This document shows, in pieces, positions 1 to 13,909 of a stretch of 64,000 bases of DNA. The stretch spans positions 7,545,873-7,609,872 of the forward strand of contig OX359250.1 of assembly GCA_947179485.1 (NCBI GenBank), read 5' to 3'. Each line of letters begins with the position of its first letter. Positions within the stretch are counted from its first letter, which is position 1. Made by a program: the position numbers and the translations under genes. Under the pieces are notes generated by a model, which was not told the origin of the DNA, did not search any database, and was given only the letters and a program-made list of their open reading frames with translations. This DNA comes from Allacma fusca. Lineage: Eukaryota > Arthropoda > Collembola > Symphypleona > Sminthuridae.

Positions 1-3000
1 CTACAGGTAAAATTAATCAACTGTAACAAGTAGTAATAATTCGAATGAATATTCAAATTTTACGCGGATTTATCTCCTTGAATTATAGCCGCTTATCAGC
101 TGCACGCCATCTAGTGATTAATTATATAATAACGCCCGGGAAAAGGTTCATATACAGTTCGACATCTGGCGGCTACATATGTATATATATTTACTTGTTT
201 ATATTTGACCTCATTTAATTTCTGGATGTGAAAGGGATGACCGGATCTCCTCCAAAATCAATAAGGCTCGGGCTGACTATACAATCTGTTCCTGTAAAGT
301 TTGATTTGTCTGGGGACAATGGTTCGCAAGTTAAAGTGATGACGGACAAACAGACAAGCAGACATGATGACAACTGCAATAGTGTACTTTATTCACTTTG
401 CCCCTAAAAATCCTTCTTTGCTTCCCAGAGCTACTATCACCTGATTGTATGCACAAGACTCTTGGAAGTAGCAGTGCTTCCATTGAACTACGTCTAGTAG
501 TGCTGAATCCCCGCAAAAAAAAAACTTTTCTCTTTAAAGTATTTGCATTTTCAGGACTGAATTTCCATGCCCGCTCCTGACATCTTCATGCTGGACTTGA
601 GTGAAGGGAAAAAAGTAGGCAAATATTTATTCACGTCACTCTCAACATTTCTTTTGGTCACACAAAGGAAGCTTGAAAGTTTACACAGAATCAAGAGGGG
701 ACGAGAGTTTCGACATGATTTGCTTATCATGTACACTACTGCTCACTTTTGCTACCTTGTTGAAAGGACCCTTTTGCATTTACTCACTATTACAGTGACT
801 GTACCCTCCCATGCATGCTCTACTCCTCTATGAATTTCCTAGCGTGTAAATGGGACGAGAAGTAGGAATGTTTCCTCTGTTGAGTTCCTTGCATTTCTTT
901 GGAATTACTTTGCATTTTTACGGCCTTTTCTACACGAGACAGACATGTCCTTAAGTACTGTGGACAATTCCGTTGAAAATCGTGGCAGGGAGTTATTTGC
1001 AAAACTCATATTTTGAAGCCTTACCTTCTTTCCATAATCGATGGAAACGTTTGACATTTGGAGTAAATAGGGTTGTTGGTAGTGTATACAATGGTGATTA
1101 TTATAGTTGAGTAGATTTGTTTGTAAATGCGATCGTGTGCTACGTTTTACCATTCAGATTTACCCGTGTTGAATGTCAACGAAGCGTCTGAGATGAACAC
1201 TTCAATGGACATATGTGGGGTGGGAGAATTTCTGATACTAAGGGGTGCTGCCAAGAGGCAGAAAAGACGCGATGTGAAACTCAATTCTTGTTTTTTTCTT
1301 TACTCTAAACGTCCAGGATGTTTCCCTAATACTTTTTTGATTTCCAATACCATCCTACTTTTTCTCAGCTAGTTCCTGTCCCTTCACCGATATTTAGTAC
1401 AGTGTCACTTTTTCATTTATTCCTGATACTCAAAATTAATTAGTTTTCACATTTAAATTAGCTTCTAATTATTTATTATACTTACTATTCCCAAGAATCC
1501 AGGTTCTTAAAATTATTGTAGATAGTAAAACTCAGACTTAGTAAAATGCTCCGTTGAATTTTTAGTAGTGATCCGTACGAATGAGATTCGAACTCCAATA
1601 TTCGGAGTCCCTTCAAGCGCCTATAGTTTTTGTCCATGTTAAAAACCCGCTAAAATAATTTTATGCAGACTCCAGTTTGGGATATCTACTGAAACGAAAT
1701 TTGGATATGGAAGGAAGGCAAAGTTTTCGAAAGTGATTTGAAGAATGAAAGATAAAGTCCAGGATAAAAAGAAGCTTTTAGCTTAAAACATAGACGGTTT
1801 GCTCCTTTTCACGTGAAAGGCTCCATAATCAAGTGAGATAAATAGGTATATAATGTACTGTCAAGTCGGTTTTTCAATGGGGATTGCGAGCATAAGCTGG
1901 AAACGATTGTCTTACTTGAGCGGCGAACCAACTCGATTTTCTCCCCCCTTCCCTTATTGTTAGCAATTTTTGTCACCATTGCCTCTTGTTCATACGGAGA
2001 GAGGCTCGGTGTGTGAAACCCCTACCCTGAGATTTGTTTCGGGCCTGGAATGTAGACGTGTAGATACATGTACAATTTTGTTAGATAAGGAAACTAAACC
2101 ACATTCTTGAAATCAGTGCTTTTTCCCTTCTGTCTGTGTCATGTTATTCATCGCAGTAGATATATATAAGTTTCCAGTGTGTATCCCAATACGATATTAC
2201 TATTGCTGTACGGTAATTGTGCTCGATGCAGTCTTTTTGTAAACGTCATGCACTCCGACAAAGTTCACTGAAAGTGTTGTTGTATGCAGTAGATAATACA
2301 CACAGGCCCTACGTACATATAATTGGATGAAGGATTTTTGGGAGACTTTGATTCTTCCAATGGTTGCGATTATATATGAAAGGCAACGTAAAAGGAAAGT
2401 TTATGTTATATGCATCGTCAGCCCATTCGGTTACATTTGAAACGATTTCTTTTTTTCTCTTTTCATTCGGTTCGTTTCGCTCGGTCTGAGTGCCTCAATG
2501 TTGTCGTCAAGTTGAGTTGAAACCTATTTGCTTTCTTGTAGTCGTATATATACTCTATCCCTGTACATTATACTCAAGGGAGGCTTCTCAATGTATGCAA
2601 CTTGAGCTAACTACTTACGTCAAGCATACCGCATACTAACTTCCATTATACACTGACTTTGTAGAGAACCCCAATGATGCGACATTCTATCAGAAATGAC
2701 TCTCTTCTCTCGGGCTCCTCTATCTTTTTACGTCACTTTCCCTTGCTCTTACCCAGGCCTCTTGCATATTTTGGGTGAGTGTAATGGCATTGTAGTCGCA
2801 GGAGTTTGAAACGATGCGTAAGAGAGTATAATTTCTTTGTGAAGCACCCTCCTCCTCCTCACTTTCACTATCGCGGGGAATTGTGAGGAAAAAAAGAGGA
2901 AAAAAGGAATCAAATGCATTGCGATTGTTGTCTGATGATGAGTACAAGGACGTACAAGGTACATATCCTCAAAATTGTGCACGTGGTGAAAACTGACGGA

Positions 3001-6000
3001 CTTATTTTCCATGTACATAATTACGTAGATACGTACATATGTAATATGTACGTCCGCCAGGGAGAGTAAAGAGAGAGAGTACACGCAGATGTGTGTAGCC
3101 CTTAAATTTCAAGTGCTTAGGTTATGATGTAACCAATTTATAAAGAGCATGTCGAGGATGGAGCTAGTTTTTTTTTTCCCGACGAGAATCTGAATACAAA
3201 AATGTGTATTGCTAAGAAAGAACGGGAAATGCATGATTGGTGCCTCGTATGTTGTACGTCATCCTCAAGGACTTACATGTGTTGGCTGTTGGGCCTTTGT
3301 AGGCGGTTTTCTACTTATGACTCATTCTACACGTGAAAGCTTCTGCCAAAAATAAAGCCTTAAAATACTTCCCAGGCTTTTTATCTACCTTATGTGTAGA
3401 GAGCGGGAGTTCTGGAGTCTGGTGTGTGAATCTTACAATTATTAGGCTAGAGCCAGGTCTGATGTGGAACTTCAGCCTGGTATTGATGTTACTGTAATTA
3501 TTATATTGTAACAATCAAATAAAAAATTAGGATCATAATAATATACGCGTCTTGTTTATTGATAAGGAAAAAGAACGATGATTAGTAACTAGGTAGAGTT
3601 TAAAAACAAGAAAGAAATTTGTTGCTGTAATTTAAATTTGAGGTAATTACTAGGTCTCAGGCAATCACCGTTAAATTGACGGGGTTAGGGTAGTCCGGCA
3701 ATATGTGAATAACAAGCCGATGAGTCAATTAGACCTCCCTCGTAGAGAAAACCATTGACTGTAAATTCCCCCGTGTTTTGTATTCAATCCTCTAACTAAT
3801 GATTCCCTCGAGAGCTCCAGTGAGGGTTGGCAATGGGAATGTGTGAGTGATAGACCGAGATGTGAGAGCAAGCTGGAGAGCCTGGCTATTGCTCTTTCTG
3901 TTGACACTTCCCCTAAGAATCCATAGAATGGATGCTCATATAATTGTTTACAATGCTCAACTAAGCCTGGGATTATTTACACTGACCTTCTAATGTCTCA
4001 TAATCCCTAATTATATGCCCCTTTTATTATGTTTAACCAGCAAATCATCACTTGACCAATAGATTGAGTGCTGCTTTATGTACTCAATTCCCTTCACCGT
4101 AGCAAACCCTCTAGCATGTGCATATCTCCCGCATACTTGACTACCAACATGATTTTTTCGTTCACATTTGCTCCTAAAAGTTACTACAAGTTGAGAAATC
4201 TTGATGCCAGCCACACCTCCATTATAAGCTTGAAATACTGTAGGTCTTATCGGGGGGACGCGGATTTCTCTGTATTGATTAATATGTGTGACATGAGCTA
4301 TTTGAGGAACGACATAAAGGGAGGGATAGCATGTCAACTCTAAGGAAAGTAGCATTTCATGTTCATTGTCAAGATATTGTTGGTTTTGGCACATGAGTAG
4401 CTTCCTCTGGTTGAGCTATCCCCATTTACAAGGGGACATTGTTGATCTTGATGTAATTACTTTTTGTTTGTATTCTCAAGAGCCCAACTGCACTCTCGGA
4501 ATGAAACCTCATACAGGAACTTATTTGAGTTCGAAAATTTACCAAAATCCAAAAAATAAAAATGAAAACTGGGAACGTAAAAATGTTTTTGCAGATTAAA
4601 TAAGTCATAGTAGGAGTTAGTATGCTCCCGGATGCTAACTGACATGACAAGACATCACAGCTGCATGAAGCAGCTCTTTGTAGTTGTTTTATGTATTGAA
4701 TCCTCTCCGGCAGTGCTTGAGTTGACTGCAGAGGAGCATTAAGGCAATTACTAACTTTCTGACACCCCAATCGGCTCATTAGTACCAATTTCCAAGCAAT
4801 TCTCTCAATCAACGCTTCTCTTTTGGAAATCTTCCCACAGTCCCCTGAAAAAAAAAGCCTCACATCAACTTGGTTCGTTTGTCAAGCTAATTTCTGATCC
4901 TTTATCAATCGCGCCCTGTCCCACTCGGCATTTTTCACTTGCATGAAAGAAATGAGAAATTCGGGGTGTGTACGCGTGCCCCGAGTTGACGGTATAAATT
5001 TAAGAATTGCAAACAAAGACATGGTTGCAATTCCTGGATTTTTGTATGTCGAAGGTTAAATGTTTTACAACCCACTGTCACTGTATGCAGGAACAGGTTT
5101 ATTGCGTGAAGCAGTCCTTGTCAAAAACTGAGTTAGGGATGGATTACTCGGAGCTAGAGTGTTAAAACTCATATCATAGTTTTTTTTTTTACCTGAGTGG
5201 GAGTTAGACAGAAACACACACAACCTTGATGAGAGTGTGCTTGCTGGTTTGCTTGCGTGCTCACTTTTTTGAGGTAGAAAAGTAACTATGCTCGCACTGA
5301 ACCGGGGTGCAGACGGAGTCATGTGTGAGTGCAAACTACAGCGTTATTTACTGGTACATGAAAATATGAGGAACAAAAGAGTAAAAGGAGTATGAATGGA
5401 TTAGAAATAAAAGTGTATAAAAGGTACACACACACATGAATGCATTTTTCCTGGAACGTTTCACCCCTCTGAAATCTACATCTCTGTAATGGATAAGTGA
5501 TGAAAATTGCTTCTTGGCAATCTGAGAGACAAGTGATCACTCCCTCCTTTCACACTAATTTTACTTAAAGGTTCGTCCATCATGTCGGGCAGGGTCGATT
5601 TAAGGGTTGTAGATGAAAGAGCAAACCACCCTCTCTGTCTCTCTCTCTCTTTCTCTCGTACCAAATACGTAGTGTTTGCATTGACGTCCCCTTTGATTTC
5701 AAGATTAGTACTTTTCTAATATAGTGGAAGCTGAAAATGAATGGACTGTTTGTCTGAAAAAGAGCAGCTAGCAGTAAGTGAGGTCGCACTACCACACTCC
5801 ATACCTATTTAGAAAGGAGAGAGGAAAAGTTAGATATTTACTTACACTATTGCAGCAGCTTGGGAGTCAAATTTTATTTGAAACGAAATCCTACTTAGTT
5901 CATGCGTTCTGTGAGGACGATTGGCGGCCAGTTGACAAAAAGGCAATGTTTTTACTCTGATAAGTAAAAGGTTAAAAAATGGGATTTATGTTCGGGAGCT

Positions 6001-6324
6001 TATGGGTACGGAAAATGTAGAAAAATCCCCATGTGGTCCAGCTTATTGGCACGCAATCCACCTATCTCATCATTTTTCGTACTTGGGCTCCGAAGAGGTT
6101 CAGACAATTCGTGCAAGGAACATGCAATCATCTCCCTGTCCATTTGAATGATTATCGGTTAATTGTAGTGTGTCTTGAACAAACCACGTCTCTTGCGACT
6201 TTGACAGTTGCAGTTTAAAAAAATTAGACATGTGTTGGCTCTTATTTGTTACACCAAATGCCATATTACTACCCAAGATTTACAGGCTAATCATTTTAAT
6301 AACTAGATGACTTTTTAATTCCAG
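1..6324. other. No recognisable exon; probable intron or upstream region of the ETS gene
   Basis: I recognise no conserved protein segment on either strand here. The longest open frames are about 145 codons and look like chance. The next feature begins in mid-codon with a 48-nt internal exon, so earlier exons of the ETS gene must lie further left, either unrecognised here or outside the window. Most of this stretch is therefore probably intron. It contains short CT-rich tracts near 5635-5657 and scattered TACATA-type simple sequence. No promoter could be assigned. Confidence 0.5.
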
Positions 6325-7286
<962 letters not shown>

Positions 7287-10200
7287 CCATGACAATGTGA
7301 GACAAGTACATCCCCATCATGGCTCCACTGAAGATTTTTCCATACATTGGGATCCCCTGCGGTAAATTGTAGAAGAAATGTAAGAAATGGAAACCTTCAG
7401 TAATTGTCATGCTCACTACAGCATTTGCATGTGATCCTACTTTTCATTTTAACCAGAACTTCTGTACTAGTCTATTTGTTACTTAACCGTGTTTGTAAGT
7501 AGATGGTGGATTGTTACATAAAATTAATCTAGTCTGATTGTTAGTCATAACCGTGTAAGAAATCATGCCCTCAAAGTCGCAGAGAACAAGAGATATAGGA
7601 ATTGTAGTCACTCAGTTTTCACTTCCACATTCTTCGGTTTGATTTCTAATGAGTAAGGCGTAACGTCAAGCTTCTGTATGTTACTTGCGTGTACACAGTG
7701 TTTATCGTAATTATGACTTTGCTTTCTCCGTTTGTATACATGTACATAATTGTGTCCGAAAAGGTATGTTTAGGGACAATTGCGCCAAGAAAACATCATT
7801 CTAAGGTTATTAAATGTTAAGGTCATTACTAAATCCTAGGTTAGACTTACATAGTTGTATGTGAATTCAATATTTAATATGTAGACTTTAGAATCAATCC
7901 TGTATGAAAATGTAAGGACTGATATGGATGTGTAAAATTTAACCTGTAAGGATATTAAGATTTATTCAAATATAATCTACCCTTAGGTTTCAACTTGTTA
8001 CATGAAGATTGTTAGTTGTAAGGGAGGCTCTAGTATTAAGAAATGTCGTTATAGCTAAATAATGTTCACTTCTTTAGAACAGAGATGACGAATCAATTCC
8101 CATCGGAGCACAAATAGACAGTGCAATAAAATATTAAAAGCTGATGATTTCACTGTAAGGTATTTACTATATACAATAAAAAAAAATAACAAAGGCTATA
8201 GGAGTTTGAGGAAAGGTTTACTCATAATATTAGTTATTGTGCCATAGGTGTACAATACTGGAGCTATACAATAGCCGTATGCAACCGTATGCTGTTACAA
8301 ATCAAATCAAATTTTTGCGTGTTTTTGAACAGAAGCTATGAGAAGTCTTTGTGGAAGAATTGAGTAGATCAGGAGAAAAAAAAACCGAAGGTACATAAGT
8401 CAAGGGCTATTTACATACGTAATTAAGTGAAGAATAAAAAAAAAGAATAAATGATAGATACTGTATGCAAAACAAACCACCTAATGTGATTATGTCGTCG
8501 TCAATATATATGTAAATGCTATATACAACAAAAATAATTAAATGTCAATCTTAGGTAATACGATTCTCTTATTTAGAGTGCAATGTACTTTTAAACGTGT
8601 ATGTACATACATTCCAAGGAACAAGTAATTGTGTCCTCCTTGAGTTCTCCGCTATTAGTTATAGTTTATTGGATTGAACATTAACAGTAAAATGAAGCTG
8701 GTATGTAAAGTACAGGAACTCAGCAATAATGAAACGATATTGAGATTATAATATTATTGTAAATTTTATTAATTATTTTAAATACGAAAGGATGGGAAAA
8801 TTTGCTGAAAAACATTGAAATGGCAACATCGAAATTTTCATGGAAATGCGTATAAATTGCACAACTTTACAATTTTTAAGTTCCTACAGTGTAAATCATT
8901 ACTAGTCATTTTTCACAGTAGTAGCAAATAAAGGCTTAATCAATGAGGAAAAGAGATGCATTTAAAGGATCTCGAAAATAACAATCTTACCTTTTCCAAA
9001 TAAGTATTAAGTACTAAAACTTTCTTGTAATATTGTGATAAGCAAATTTAGTATTTTAATGCCTTCCCTGTATTTGAAGGCAATTATCCAAACTTAGATT
9101 TCCGGCGTCATTAAAAATGTAAAATATATAATAACAATTTAGAATAATTATTACTAACTTGTAGCAATGAATGCGGCGAGGAAATTGCTGTGTAAATAAA
9201 TACAACAGGATGCGTACATCTACAAAATTATAGCATATGATGGTTTGTCTTCAAATCGAGAGCGTACATAGACCGTGTAATAAGCAAATCCTGTATTTAA
9301 TTTGCGGAATAATAAAGTAACCACCCCGTCAGTGTGAGTGGGATTTTGATGTCGGTCCCAGTTCCAGATAGTACATTTTTCAAATTGCAATCAGTGAGAT
9401 AATCATATGGCATAACAATTCTATTAATTCAGCACAATCAAACCAGGGTAGAGCATATAAAATTGCCTCTAACTTTATCCACCATACCAGAAATCGAAAA
9501 TTGCTGCTGACAAGTAATTAGTGTCCAATGTTATTTATGATATATTGTTTACGCTTGGAGGGATTTCTCTCAAAGTAATCCTTAATGGATATTTCTAATT
9601 TTATATGCGCACCATTTTAGCCTGAAAGCCAGTAGGTGCAAAACAGGTCAAACTGACAATATCTATTTCTAGAAACTCGTTTCCACAAAACAGCATTAAT
9701 TTCCAAAAGTTCAAAAATAGCACCAACAAATTTCGAGTTTGTATTTCCAGTCAGTACCAAAAGGAGCTACATCCGAATTTTACCTGTAGGATAAACATCA
9801 GTAGAAAGACATTTCAATTTCAAGGACACACATTTCAAGAAAAATACCAGTGATTAAAATAAAATACAACCCAATCATAATGTCTTGTCCACGGTATCAT
9901 GTGGAACCATGATCGTAAAACGAATGTAGCTTCAGTTTTTTTACTGACGTCTATAAATAACTTTACGGACTACCCAAAATAACAATGTCGAAGTATATAA
10001 CTGAGTTGCATTTAAAATCGGTTGGGAATATTTTTTTTGAGTATTTCTACGTACATTTTTTAATACAGACGCGTCATCTACATTTAGGATAGATTGCTAG
10101 AAAAGGTATGTTTGCATAACTTCAGATTTCTGGTTCTTTATTGTAGGAATGTTGCCAATACTGATTCGCTGCTTGATGATACGTGTATACAGATTCCATG

Positions 10201-12694
10201 ATAAATTATAATTGTTCATGCTTTGTAACACGATTAAGAATGAAAATGCTTTAAAACGGCTGAAAGTTAAAAATAGCTACGAAGCTATGAAATATGTTAT
10301 TTTGGTTGGAGTAACATTATAATATTGTTTTGTCAAGATTCGAAAAGCATATTTGATCTCACAGTAAAAACCAAATCGTACAAATGTTGGGGAAAGGGAA
10401 GATATTAAAGGATAACTTTTATTCGTTGTAACTTCATGGATTGCTGTGGATGGGTAATACTGAATACAAACAAACAAGCTCTAAAAAATTGTCAGAACCT
10501 ATTTTTTTTTGCTACGAATTAGGTTTTTAAACCGTGGTGAAGATGTAATCATTCTACACAAAAATCCAAATTATTTTATCGGAAAATAAATTGTTGAAAA
10601 ATCAAATTATCACTACAATTAGTTTGGAAAAGAGAAGGTTTGACAAAGTAGGTTCACTAAAGTCTTTATTGCTCTGGATATTAAAAAGCACATTAATTGC
10701 CGAAATGTCATGTATTGAGGCAATTTGTATATATTACCTGCTGTAAAACCAACTCACCAAGCAACAACTGAAAAAAGTAGCAATTACAAAATAAATTTTA
10801 TAAAATTTCATAATGTTTTCAGCAAGGAAAAATGTATAGATATTATTTCCCATTTACAAATAAAACAACTTTATAAGCAGACCTATACCATTTAGGTAAC
10901 ACAACCCTAGTTGCAAAATTTTCATAATTTACAAATAAACACAAACATGGCATTTTATAGTTCTGTTGTAAAACATCGCTAATATTATTCACTGTCTCAC
11001 AAACTTTTCTAAAACTATTCTACTTCCAGGTATAGCTCTAACTAAATTCCTAGGCGAACTTCGTATCAGGCGATATCAATATCTGGCAAAATCATACATT
11101 GCACAGTTTTATGGGTATGAAAATACATAATTTGTACTTATAACTTACAAATTTCATTAATTATTTAATACCAACAATACAATAATAATTAGCAAAAGTT
11201 TACACAAAAATGTGATAAATTACTACTTGACAAACCAGTAGTCAAACGTAAACAACAACAATTTTACTGGACCTTGTGTACGAATAATAATTACACTAGA
11301 TTTGACAATCATCACAGGCAAGTCTACTCCGGATTAACTTCGAGCCTCTTGCCAGTATTTGTATAAATTAATTTGAACACATCAGTCAACAGCGTATTCT
11401 GAGCACATAATCGTAACCTAGGGCACATCAACACACTCTAAATAATTTAGGCGACCTGGCAAAATTAATATTGAATCATAGATCACGATGTTAATTTCAG
11501 TTTGCTCAATATACACTTAAGACATGTATACTCTGAACTGAATTCAGAGTACTTACATAAGTTAAAAATCCTAGTAATTACTGAAAAGCATTTCCAAATT
11601 TAACCGTGATGATAAACACCAGTAACCATACGCATACTCAAGACCGCTCAAATAAATTTTACTTAGCACATGCCTTCCGGGATGTAACACGATTTTCATA
11701 CAAAAATAAATATTTTAGGCTCCGTACAGTACTAACTGCACATTCTAAGAAGCTGTCTAACTTTAATATTAATTATTTTGACGTGAAACTTCAATATTTA
11801 AACATAACAGAGTCTTGAATGAGTACTACAGAATTATTTTTCTACTCAAATTATAAATCTTTTCCTTTTTTCAGGCAAGCATACGAGAAGTCCGGAACGC
11901 AATTTACTATTTGTTTGAAATAATAAATGACAATCTCATGACCATTGACTAGCTGACTTACTAATTTGGTTCAAATTGAAAATGATAAATTTTCCCAACA
12001 AAACACTAATAAATGTATGCATACATATGTACATATTATATAATCATAGTATGTATACATACTGAATTCCAAGGAAAGTTTACATTTCAAACCAACAAAT
12101 GTTTAGCACTTCCTGTAATAAAATTCTCCACTTATCTAATTTTACCTTCTGTTTATGAATGCATACTATGAGTTGTAACCTAAAATCTACCAGGATATTC
12201 CGTAAAAACGATTCCCTCACTTACAGAGTATTTTACTAAATGGATTGAATATCTTGTTCGTTATTACTACCATGCATACCAAAGTAACAATAATTATTCA
12301 ACACGACGATTGGAAGCTATAAATGGAAGCACAAATGCAAATTATTAAATGATGGAAAACTGAGTTGCTCTTGAGATTTAGACACAATTATACTACGATT
12401 CTCAACATGAGTACAAGGACTACTTCACTAACCAACTATTCAAAACATTATACCTAAAATGCACATTGTTATGAGCGACATATGTATCCTAAACTAGAGG
12501 CACATTTTTCATGCAAACTAAGACAAATATGTATTTATATATCTATCTATATTTAAAAAAGCTAATAAAATTACTATTTACTACATGCCTTCCTATAGTG
12601 GAATTGCTATTTTACAATCCTAGTACCGTTAAAATTCTCAATATGTAGCAAGCACCTACTGAACATTTTTAAATGCCTGTTGGATTAATTGATC
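7287..12694. other. 3' UTR of the ETS gene followed by AT-rich gene-free DNA
   Basis: The first 0.9 kb or so is probably ETS gene 3' UTR, because AATAAA signals occur at 8125-8130 and 8175-8180. The rest to 12694 is strongly AT-rich with only short open frames. No domain, clear inverted repeat or transposon end was found. It also probably includes the 3' UTR of the minus-strand gene that ends at 12695. Confidence 0.6.
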
Positions 12695-13909
12695 CTATTC
12701 TTGAGTAATGTGGAACATGGGATAAGCTGTACAGGTCAGCTGCCCATCAGAACCCCGTATGTGTAGGTTGTCATCTTGGACAGTAAGCTGAACTTGACCT
12801 ACATGTTCATCATTAATTCGATCTGACGGTTGCTGCAGCTGCTCAACCTGATGGCGACTCAAGCTCTTTAACTGGCTCAGCTCTGCCGGTGTAACCACTT
12901 GCACAGTCTGAAACAGAACGAAATATACGCCCTGATTTAATCACCCACACAATTCCAACCCTGCTAAATGTACCCCCATAAATATTTCCAAAACTTAATT
13001 CAAAAGGTACTCCTTAATATCAAAATTTTTGTGAAGCTCACGTATGTTGTAAGAGGGTTGTTATCATTTATAAAGCCAGCTGGAGCAGTGCCACTGGTGC
13101 AAATAATCGTGGTAATTTGTCCGGGTTCCACATGTTCAAGAACATGTTTCGAATCGTCCAAACCCGACGGGATCGCTTCCACCACTCCGTTACCATTGCC
13201 TTCGTCAGGGTCTAGATATTACACGATTTTAAAATAATCCCCTTTCACATTTAACACCAGTTTCCTCCTTCTTCCACAATCCCCACACTTCAAGTAACTT
13301 GATTCCCCCACCAAAATCATTCCCTACACATACGTACACCCAAAATACAGACATTTCATTAAAGCCCAAAAAATATATAGCTCCCTCACTCAGTCTTGCT
13401 TCAAGCTGAACTATCCGTCGTTGTAACTCCACAACCTTCTCCTTCAGCCTTTTATTCTCTAATTTAATTGTACTCTTCTTCTTCTCGGAATCTGAAACCC
13501 AAAGACAACACATCATTTTTATCATCTCACATCTTTTTATTTACCTTCCAACATTTTTTAAAACAATCAGTTTCCCACCTTGCTTAATACGATGTACCGC
13601 CGCTTTATTGACACCTAATTCCGACGACAAGCTCCGTATAGATTTTGTGGGGTCCTTCGCCAGAGCCTCCTGAACTAATGCGACGGTGGCTTCCGTCCTT
13701 GATGTCTTTGGCCGTCCACTTCTTGACAAATCAGCGACAGACCCTGTCTCATCAAATTTCTTATTTAGCGCCGCTATAGTTTTTCTTGATGGAGGATCCG
13801 TGCCGAACTCCTTCTTCCAAGCCTTCTGAATATTTGACGCCTTGTTATACAACGAAAACAAACGAACGCATCGGATGCGTTCCTCCAAGTTGAGGCGAGT
13901 TAAAGGCAT
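12695..13909 (-). CDS. Transposase-derived helix-turn-helix (DUF4817-like) plus leucine-zipper protein
   Basis: Four minus-strand exons join in phase: 13579-13909, 13390-13491, 13042-13211 and 12695-12907, giving 271 residues. Exon 1 (residues 1-110) carries two helix-turn-helix units joined by a GRPKTSR linker: the first has the PPSRKTIAALNKKFDETGSV pattern, the second contains SIRSLSSELGVNKAAVHRI. This is the layout of DUF4817-type domains and of Tc1/mariner-like transposase N-termini. Exon 2 gives a basic stretch and a zipper with Leu126, Leu133 and Leu140 in one register and Val130, Ile137 and Leu144 in the other. Exons 3-4 encode an acidic, Gln-rich tail I do not recognise, ending MFHITQE. 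No DDE catalytic domain follows. Inference: a domesticated DNA-binding, dimerising nuclear protein. Exon 1 alone could continue past its donor (GTGGGA), but only this donor keeps the zipper in frame. Confidence 0.8.

Noticed and set aside
1560-1620. tRNA-like T-arm motif (GATTCGAACTC)
   Set aside because: No matching acceptor, D or anticodon stems could be placed at the right spacing.
4011-4863. Overlapping open frames of 90-145 codons on both strands left of the ETS exons
   Set aside because: They show no recognisable domain, poor splice context and frames open on both strands at once; consistent with chance.
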